DNA of 26,283 bases, taken from JBGPYB01 sp041493035. GTDB taxonomy: Bacteria; Acidobacteriota; Vicinamibacteria; Fen-336. The position numbers and the translations under genes were made by a program. This document shows, piece by piece, positions 20,653-26,283 of this stretch. The notes beneath the pieces are model-generated. The model saw nothing but the letters and a program-made list of their open reading frames with translations. It was not told the DNA's origin and did no database searches. Where the stretch lies: the NCBI GenBank assembly GCA_041493035.1, contig JBGPYB010000061.1, forward strand, positions 1-26,283, in the 5' to 3' direction. Position 1 is the first letter of the stretch. Each line of letters opens with the position of its first letter.

Positions 20653-21050
20653 GCGCCGTCCACCCTGGCGGCCGATACGTACGTCATGCGCAGCTCGTAT
20701 AGCAAGGCTAGGGTCACGCGCTCTTCGTCCTCGGTGCGACGGCCTTCGGTCTTGTCCTTCAGCATCTCGATGACCGAGATGAGCGCCCGCGCCTCACGGA
20801 GGCGACGCCGCCGGTCGTCTCTTTCACCCGCCCCGACCAGGAGCCCGGCAGCCTGTGCTCCCAGAGACAAAAGGAAGCTCGAGAACTCGACGGGAGCGTC
20901 CATCCCGCCGTCGTCTTCAGCCTTCAGGCCGGAGGCAGCCTCGCTTTGCCGATTTTCGGCTGGTTCTGGTGAGGCTTCGTCTCGGACAGAGCCTTCCGGA
21001 GTGAAGTGCCTGCGGTCGCTGACGGTGAAGGGCTTCGTTTCCTCGGTCAT
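20649..21050 (-). CDS. DUF1844 protein
   Basis: A small (about 133 aa) cytosolic protein with the DUF1844 domain in its second half (FSSFLLSLGAQAAGLL, then a basic helix and ARALISVIEMLKDKTEGRRTEDEERVTLALLYELRMTYV), preceded by a low-complexity acidic, Pro/Ser-rich N-terminus. Function is not established; the family is common in Acidobacteriota, deltaproteobacterial lineages and Planctomycetes (recollection). ATG 21050 is taken as the start because the residues from there (MTEETKPFTVSDRRHFTPEG) look like the usual N-terminus. The frame is open to GTG 21104, and neither has a strong ribosome site. Its TGA overlaps the start of the TPR/zinc-finger gene. Confidence 0.85.
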   Translation of the reverse strand: MTEETKPFTVSDRRHFTPEGSVRDEASPEPAENRQSEAASGLKAEDDGGMDAPVEFSSFLLSLGAQAAGLLVGAGERDDRRRRLREARALISVIEMLKDKTEGRRTEDEERVTLALLYELRMTYVSAARVDGA

Positions 21051-21185
21051 AGACGCAAGCGTCCGCAGCACGAGCGACTTGCAGGCCGTAGCGCCAAACG
21101 CCACTTGAATGCGCCAGGCAGCCGCAACGACGGCCCGCCCCGTATCGCCAGCAGAATCAGGAGTCTAGCACAAGGGGCTTCGGGA

Positions 21186-23558
21186 TCACAGACCGGGGCG
21201 GAGCGGAGGAAATACCTCTTCCCTTTCGGAGACAGCGGTCTTGACCCAAAGAGAGCGGCCGTCTGTTGAGACGGCCACCGTGCCATCCCGATCCGTCCGG
21301 AAGAGCTGGATGCCGGCGCGGAGGTAACGCTCCACGACCTCAGGGTGAGGGTGGCCGAAGGTGCTGTGGTACCCGACCGAGACGATCGCCACGCGGGGGG
21401 ACACCGACCGGAGCAATCCCACGGTGCTGCTGGTCCGGCTCCCGTGGTGAGGAACCTTGAGGACGCTGGCCGGCACTGCCTGGAGATGCCGCTCGGCGGT
21501 TCCCTCGATATCGCCTGTCAGGAGGAACTGGACGTCACCCCACCGGAGCCGCACGACCAGCGAGTCATCGTTGCGCGTCCGAAGAGGTGGAATTCCGGGC
21601 GCCGGCGGATTCAGAACCTCGAAGGAGACGCCGTCCCATACCCCGGCGACGCCCAGGACAACGCTCCGACGTGACGCCCCGAGACTCTGGAGCTGCTGAT
21701 TGAGGCTCGTGTAGACGGGATCCTGGGCTGGCGCTGGACCCTCCCAGACGTCCCCGACACGAAAGTTGCGCACGAGAAAAGGCGCGCCGCCGACATGGTC
21801 TGGATGAGCGTGCGTCAGCAAGAGGCGGTCAATCTTGGTCACTCCCAGGTCCCACAAGTGAGGACCGACGACGGTCTCGCCGAAGTCGAAGGGACGCTCA
21901 AATGAGCCTCCGGCGTCGACCAGCCAGACATGGCCGAGCGGAGAATGCACCACGAGACAGTCCCCCTGGCCGACGTCCACGACTTCCAGCGCCAGCCGTC
22001 CGTCCATCTCGCGGACTGGACGCCCGAACAGCAGCGCCGCGAGACCCGCCGCCGTCGCCGCGCTCGCTAGACGCCGATGACGCCCCGTCGCCAAGAGCGC
22101 GAGGGCGAGAAGGTATCCGACGACGGCCGTGGGGAGAGGCGTCGGGAACCGACGGTCGAGCCAGGGAACGCCTTCGACCACCTTGCCGGAGGCGATCAAC
22201 GCGTGGCTCGCGATCCAGGCGATGTCTCCCGCCCGTGCCACGACGGTCTCGCCGAGCGGTGCTACGACGATCGTCGCGAGGCCGGCGACGAGGACGGCGG
22301 ACGACAGAGGAACGGCCGCCAGGTTCAAGAGGAGCGCAGCGGGAGCCAGTCGATGAAACAGCCGCAAGAGCAACGGCGCCAAGGCCAGTTGGGCGGCGAC
22401 CGAAGTGGCGAGAGCCACGTCGGCCCGGAAGGGCAGTCGAGGCACGCCCTGGAGCAGGGGCCCGCTGAGCAGGACGAGGCCCAGGGTGGCTCCGAATGAA
22501 AGCTGGAAGCCTGGATCGCCGATGGCCGACGGCCGGAAGCTCAGCAGCAACCCTCCGGCGAGGCCCAACAGGTTGGCGACGTCCCCATCCAGGTCGACGG
22601 CTCGGCCGCAGAAGAACACGGCGGCCATCACCGCCGCGCGCACCACCGGAGTATCGCCGCCGACGAAGACGGCATAAGCACCTACGACGGAAGAGACAAT
22701 GAGAGCGCGCCAAGCCAAGGGTACGCGGAGCCAGGCCAGTGGCACCGCGAGCAGCAGCGCGACGAGGGCCACCTGCGTCCCCGAGAGCGCGAGGACGTGA
22801 TAGGTGCCCGCGATACGGAAGGCCTCGGCCGTCTCGTCGTCGAGGCCGGTCTTGTCGCCGAGCACCATCGCCCGCACCACGTCTTGTTCGGGCCCCTTCG
22901 GCACTGCGGACCGAATCGCCCGACGCGCCGCATCGCGAAGACGTGGGATCCAGCCGAGCAGCCCCTGCGGTCGCGTACTTCTGGAGATTTCGAGGACGCG
23001 CGGGCTCTTGGAGTAGCCCGTCGCGTGGATGCCGCTTCGAAAAGCCCGACCGGCGACGTCGTCGGCTGAAGGATCGCCGAATCCTCGGGGCGGCCGGAGG
23101 GTCGTCCAGACCGCGACGCGATCTCCCTCGATGATTTGCGGACGCGCCGCTTCTCCCCCCACGCTGATCCGAACACGCCCGACAAGAGACCTCTCCTCGC
23201 CACCGCTCCCGATGGTCTCCGTGTCGAGGACGATGATGAGCCGGTCCCGTGCCTCCCATCCGTCGACCGCGGCCACGCCTCGCACCTGCACCGGACTCTC
23301 GGGAGCCTTGGCCAGCAGCCAGGAGCGCAAAGGGGAGGCATCGTATTCGGCCTGTTCCGCTGCGCCGAGGCCCGCCCCGAGGGCGACGCTCGCAGCCGCA
23401 AGTGCCCATCGCGCCCGACGGGGTTCAGCGTTCCAAGCCAGAAGCAGAAGCGTGACAGCGAGGCCGAAGAGCAGCCAGCCTGCCGCTAGCGACAGCTCGG
23501 GCCCCGCCATCGCGCCGAGCGCAAGAAAGCCCGAAAGGGCCAGGAGGGGTCGCGCCAT
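21186..23558 (-). CDS. comEC: ComEC/Rec2 DNA-uptake channel
   Basis: The inner-membrane channel that takes single-stranded DNA into the cytosol during natural transformation. The 790-aa protein has N-terminal membrane segments and a DUF4131/OB-type domain (about 1-200), the polytopic Competence domain (about 215-500, with AGTYHVLALSGTQVAL and FVGGDTPVVRAAVMA). A C-terminal metallo-beta-lactamase-like domain follows with VVDVGQGDCLVV, the metal-binding LLTHAHPDHVGG and LKVPHHGSRTSS, thought to degrade the incoming partner strand. All parts are intact, so the channel is probably functional. No other competence genes are in the window. It begins 84 bp after the RNA methyltransferase gene; the ribosome site before ATG 23558 is weak. 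Confidence 0.96.
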   Translation of the reverse strand: MARPLLALSGFLALGAMAGPELSLAAGWLLFGLAVTLLLLAWNAEPRRARWALAAASVALGAGLGAAEQAEYDASPLRSWLLAKAPESPVQVRGVAAVDGWEARDRLIIVLDTETIGSGGEERSLVGRVRISVGGEAARPQIIEGDRVAVWTTLRPPRGFGDPSADDVAGRAFRSGIHATGYSKSPRVLEISRSTRPQGLLGWIPRLRDAARRAIRSAVPKGPEQDVVRAMVLGDKTGLDDETAEAFRIAGTYHVLALSGTQVALVALLLAVPLAWLRVPLAWRALIVSSVVGAYAVFVGGDTPVVRAAVMAAVFFCGRAVDLDGDVANLLGLAGGLLLSFRPSAIGDPGFQLSFGATLGLVLLSGPLLQGVPRLPFRADVALATSVAAQLALAPLLLRLFHRLAPAALLLNLAAVPLSSAVLVAGLATIVVAPLGETVVARAGDIAWIASHALIASGKVVEGVPWLDRRFPTPLPTAVVGYLLALALLATGRHRRLASAATAAGLAALLFGRPVREMDGRLALEVVDVGQGDCLVVHSPLGHVWLVDAGGSFERPFDFGETVVGPHLWDLGVTKIDRLLLTHAHPDHVGGAPFLVRNFRVGDVWEGPAPAQDPVYTSLNQQLQSLGASRRSVVLGVAGVWDGVSFEVLNPPAPGIPPLRTRNDDSLVVRLRWGDVQFLLTGDIEGTAERHLQAVPASVLKVPHHGSRTSSTVGLLRSVSPRVAIVSVGYHSTFGHPHPEVVERYLRAGIQLFRTDRDGTVAVSTDGRSLWVKTAVSEREEVFPPLRPGL

Positions 23559-23642
23559 CGCTCGAGAGAATACCGGGAGCGCCAGTCACTCAGGGTCCAC
23601 CGAAGGACACTCCTGCGACCGTCACACGTCTCGCGGCGAGCG

Positions 23643-24956
23643 TCAGGACGGGATCAGGCGGACGACAGTCTCGAGATGCACTGTCGCGGGGAACAGGTCG
23701 AAGAGGCGCAGGGAGTCGACCCTGTACCCGAGGTTGGCGAAGACGCTCAAGTCCCTTCCCAGGGTCGTCGGCTCACAGGAGACGTAGACGATTGAATTCG
23801 GGCGCCGGGCCGCGATGGCCGCGACGACCCCCTTCCCCGCCCCCACTCGGGGCGGATCCAGGATGATGTGTTCGCCGGCATCACCTCGCCGCCCCGCCAA
23901 CACCCCTTCGACCGTCCCGCGAACGACGCGCACGTAGCCTGGCCTCGAGTTTCGGGCGTTCTCTTCCGCGTCGGCGGCGGCGGTCTCGCTCGATTCGACC
24001 AGGAGCACTTGGCTCGCAGGATCGCCCGCGGTCAAGCCGAAGAGGCCGACACCTCCGTACAGATCGAGGATCGGCCCGGGCCCTGGAATGAGACGAGCCA
24101 CCTCAGCGGTCAAGGCCTCCACGAGAAAACGGTTTGCCTGAAAGAAGGAAATCGCATGGGCGCGGAGTCGCACCCCGAGAATGTCGGCGTGAAGATACGG
24201 CGATCCCCGGACGACCAGCCGCCGCCGTGCCCCTTCCGGCCCGAGCGTCACTCCGAGTCCGGTCAGCCATGGCGCCTCTCCGGCAGCGGCGCCCAGGCTC
24301 CCCGCTTCCGCAGCGGTGACGGTCCCGTCGAACCATGCCACCCGTTCGCTACCATCAGGCGACTCCGCGAGGTGAACGTCGGTGATGTGGGCCGCGAGCG
24401 CTGGGCGAGTACCGAGAGCTTCGCGAAGGTGACGCACCGTAGCGTTCATGCCGGATGACACCTGCGGGCATTCCTCCTCGAGATCGACGATTCGCCGGCT
24501 TCCTTCCTCATAGAGGCCCAGACGCACCGCGGTCCCGTTCACCTCGACGTGGAACGTCGCCCTCGTTCGCCACCCGGTCTCCGGAGACGCCACCGCCGGG
24601 ATCGGACCCTCCCAGGGCACGTGAGCACGGTGCAGTGATTCCCTGAGAATCTCCTCTTTCATCTGCAGCTCGGCGGCGTGGTCGAGATGCTGGTAGGCGC
24701 AGCCGCCACAGCGTGGGAAGAGGCCGCAGGGAGAGGGCCGCTCGAGGGGCGAGGGCGTCAGCTTGTCGACAGAAACGGCGCGCACGTACCCGCGCTCCAC
24801 CGACGCCACTCGCACCCTCAGCCGCTCTCCGGGTAGGGCGCGAGGGACGAAGACGACCTGTCCTTCGTGCCGAGCCAGGCCGAGCCCGCGGTACACGCCC
24901 TTCTCCACCGTGACCTCGATGGACTCTCCCGGAACGAGGCGGGCAGGCTTGGGCAA
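23643..24956 (-). CDS. TrmA/RlmD-family RNA m5U methyltransferase
   Basis: A SAM-dependent RNA uracil-C5 methyltransferase, 437 aa. An N-terminal TRAM RNA-binding domain (about 8-65) is followed by four cysteines for a [4Fe-4S] cluster (Cys77, 83, 86 and 163), as in RlmD/RumA. The Rossmann methyltransferase domain has ILDLYGGVGLFGL (296-308), LDPPR (366-370), the nucleophile Cys394 in YVSCEPTTLGRD and the base Glu429 in HLETV. This fits 23S rRNA m5U1939 (RlmD) or a related position; the exact target cannot be told. The start is TTG at 24956 with an AGGAG ribosome site 8 bases upstream. It follows the unknown 226-aa gene by 13 bp. Confidence 0.94.
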   Translation of the reverse strand: MPKPARLVPGESIEVTVEKGVYRGLGLARHEGQVVFVPRALPGERLRVRVASVERGYVRAVSVDKLTPSPLERPSPCGLFPRCGGCAYQHLDHAAELQMKEEILRESLHRAHVPWEGPIPAVASPETGWRTRATFHVEVNGTAVRLGLYEEGSRRIVDLEEECPQVSSGMNATVRHLREALGTRPALAAHITDVHLAESPDGSERVAWFDGTVTAAEAGSLGAAAGEAPWLTGLGVTLGPEGARRRLVVRGSPYLHADILGVRLRAHAISFFQANRFLVEALTAEVARLIPGPGPILDLYGGVGLFGLTAGDPASQVLLVESSETAAADAEENARNSRPGYVRVVRGTVEGVLAGRRGDAGEHIILDPPRVGAGKGVVAAIAARRPNSIVYVSCEPTTLGRDLSVFANLGYRVDSLRLFDLFPATVHLETVVRLIPS

Positions 24957-24969
24957 GGGCGTCGCTCCT

Positions 24970-25650
24970 CTACTGCAGGAAGAGGCTCAGCCGGGGAAGC
25001 CCGTAAGCAGCCAGAAGCCGGCGGGTCACGGCGTCGTCCTCGATCTGCCCCGCGACACGGGCGGGCATCCGCGCGCGGTACGGGGCGATCTCTGCTGCCA
25101 CCTCGGCGGAAGCCCGCGCCGCGAGATCCGGATCCTGACGACGGATTTCTGCCACGAGACGGATCTCCTGCTCGGCCAGCCACGCGTCGGTCTCTCGCGG
25201 CCGCGCACCCGCCCCGTCCGCGCCGAGTCGGAGCAGGATTTCCCGAGATACTCTGTGAGATTCGGTCCCGAGGCCGGCCGCCGCCTCGAGGGCTGCCACG
25301 AGACGAGCGCGAGCCGCTCCGGCATCATCGGACTCGGTTCCCGTAACGAGTGCTCGCTCCCAGCGCTCGCGTGCCACGTCGACTTCGGCGGCGCAGTAGC
25401 GCAAGCTTCCGATCTTTCGATCACGGCTCCACGAGTGAGCGTGGGATTCGAGGGCGTCTCCGATCCCTCGGAGCACGATCCGCAGGGGGATCCCGGCCAG
25501 GCGCCACTCGCGGATCAGAAGCCAGTCGGCGTTCGACAAGAAGAGGGGGTCTCCCCGGCGCGACACGAAGAACTCTTCCACGGCCTGGTAGTAGGCCGCT
25601 TCCTCGTCGACGGCCCTCGGCCCCGCGACGGGAGACGGCCCCTCACTCAC
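24970..25650 (-). CDS. Conserved protein of unknown function
   Basis: A 226-aa predicted soluble, mainly helical protein, rich in Ala, Arg and Glu. The N-terminal part (about 15-65: EEFFVSRRGDPLFLSNADWLLIREWRLAGIPLRIVLRGI) looks like a compact helical domain with an invariant-looking tryptophan pair. The rest is charged helices without any catalytic motif. I believe similar proteins accompany coaX or RNA-modification genes in other GC-rich deep-branching bacteria, but cannot name a family. The GTG start overlaps the TGA of coaX by 4 bases (GTGA) and the stop is 13 bp before the RNA methyltransferase, so it is firmly part of the operon. Confidence 0.75.
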   Translation of the reverse strand: MSEGPSPVAGPRAVDEEAAYYQAVEEFFVSRRGDPLFLSNADWLLIREWRLAGIPLRIVLRGIGDALESHAHSWSRDRKIGSLRYCAAEVDVARERWERALVTGTESDDAGAARARLVAALEAAAGLGTESHRVSREILLRLGADGAGARPRETDAWLAEQEIRLVAEIRRQDPDLAARASAEVAAEIAPYRARMPARVAGQIEDDAVTRRLLAAYGLPRLSLFLQ

Positions 25651-26283
25651 GCTCGGGGCTTCGGTTGGTTCCGTTCCCAGATGAGGCGGAGCCCCGTCAG
25701 GGTGAGGACCGGGTCTACCGCTTCGATGGAGGGGATCTCGGTCGCCAAGGTCTCGGCGAGGCCTCCTGTGGCCACAACCCGCGCGGGCTCCCGGAGCTCC
25801 GCTCGGATGCGGCCGATGATTCCTTCGACCATCGAGGCGTACCCGAAGTAGAGCCCTGCTTGGATCGACGTGATCGTCGAGCGCCCGATCGTCCGGCCCG
25901 GGTTCCGGACATCCACGCGCGGTAGACGAGCGGCGCGCTGGAATAGCGCGTCAGCGCTGATGCCGATGCCGGGGCAGATGACGCCACCCGCGTACTCGCC
26001 CTGGCGTGTCACGACGTCGAGGGTCGTCGCGGTGCCAAAATCCACCACGATCACGGGCCCTCCGAACGCCGCAAACGCCGCCACGCCGTTGACGATGCGG
26101 TCGGCCCCCACGTCGCCCGGTGGCTCGTAGAGGATGGGCATTCCGGTGTCCACTCCCGGCTCCACCACGAACGGACGCTGCCCGAGGTATGTGCGCGCCA
26201 GCGCTTCGAGGACCGGCGTGAGTGGAGGCACGACGCTGGCGATCGCGACTCCCCCGAGCTGTTCCGGCGACACGCCCGACGCG
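25647..26283 (-). CDS. coaX: Type III pantothenate kinase (5' end outside window)
   Basis: Phosphorylates pantothenate, the first step of coenzyme A synthesis; a dimeric cytosolic ASKHA-fold kinase that typically needs a monovalent cation. The visible C-terminal 211 residues include the family motifs GADRIVNGVAA, IVVDFGTATTLD (catalytic Asp region), GGVICPGIGIS and VVATGGLAE. About 45 N-terminal residues, including the first phosphate-binding motif DxGNT, lie right of 26283. The frame runs open through the window edge, so this is truncation by the window, not a broken gene. It is the first visible gene of the minus-strand run and is coupled to the next by a 4-base overlap. Confidence 0.96.
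   Translation of the reverse strand, partial: ASGVSPEQLGGVAIASVVPPLTPVLEALARTYLGQRPFVVEPGVDTGMPILYEPPGDVGADRIVNGVAAFAAFGGPVIVVDFGTATTLDVVTRQGEYAGGVICPGIGISADALFQRAARLPRVDVRNPGRTIGRSTITSIQAGLYFGYASMVEGIIGRIRAELREPARVVATGGLAETLATEIPSIEAVDPVLTLTGLRLIWERNQPKPRA

Noticed and set aside
1..26283. Mobile elements, CRISPR arrays, prophage or defence genes
   Set aside because: No transposase, integrase, direct-repeat array, or known defence protein was found in any frame, and gene packing and codon style are uniform.

Overview
The window is a dense, GC-rich (roughly two-thirds G+C by eye) bacterial chromosome segment. GTG and TTG starts, 4-base stop/start overlaps and long spurious antisense reading frames are common. 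An outer-membrane barrel protein, lipoproteins and a periplasmic C-terminal processing protease indicate a diderm (Gram-negative) organism. The gene content (DUF1844, DUF4388/PATAN, sigma-54 activator, RsbVWU-type partner switching, dual-GAF PP2C phosphatase) would suit Acidobacteriota, Myxococcota or a related deep lineage. That placement is inference; no marker gene settles it.

Layout. 1-777: the 5' part of GDP-mannose 4,6-dehydratase (minus), presumably the head of a surface-polysaccharide cluster to the left. 778-1278: the only long gene-free gap, with a good sigma-54 (-24/-12) promoter match pointing at gmd. 1279-2676: an NtrC-family sigma-54 activator (minus), divergent from a small lipoprotein of unknown function (2703-3221, plus). 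3235-5516: a coupled pair, HEAT-repeat exported protein then TPR lipoprotein. 5578-10802: uvrA, a ctpA-like S41 protease and a DedA/VTT membrane protein, all minus. 10902-11591: a beta-barrel outer-membrane protein, again behind a sigma-54-like site. 11764-12024: divergent tRNA-Cys(GCA) and tRNA-Gly(GCC), each with encoded CCA.

12047-26283 is one uninterrupted minus-strand run. In transcription order it reads coaX (partial), an unknown 226-aa protein, an RlmD/TrmA-type RNA m5U methyltransferase, comEC, DUF1844, a 654-aa TPR/zinc-finger membrane protein, a DUF4388 protein, ribF, STAS anti-anti-sigma factor, RsbW-like kinase, RsbU-like phosphatase, cysS and yraN. Most junctions are under 20 bp or overlap.

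How the genes work together (inference). STAS, RsbW-like and RsbU-like proteins form a complete partner-switching module controlled by a dual-GAF phosphatase. Just upstream, the DUF4388 protein carries a tandem motif like the MshEN cyclic-di-GMP-binding domain, joined to a membrane anchor and a pseudopilin-like tail. The sigma-54 activator with two sigma-54-like promoters (before gmd and before the outer-membrane protein gene) suggests coordinated control of cell-surface components. No phage, transposon, CRISPR array or defence system was seen; the most distinctive elements are regulatory.
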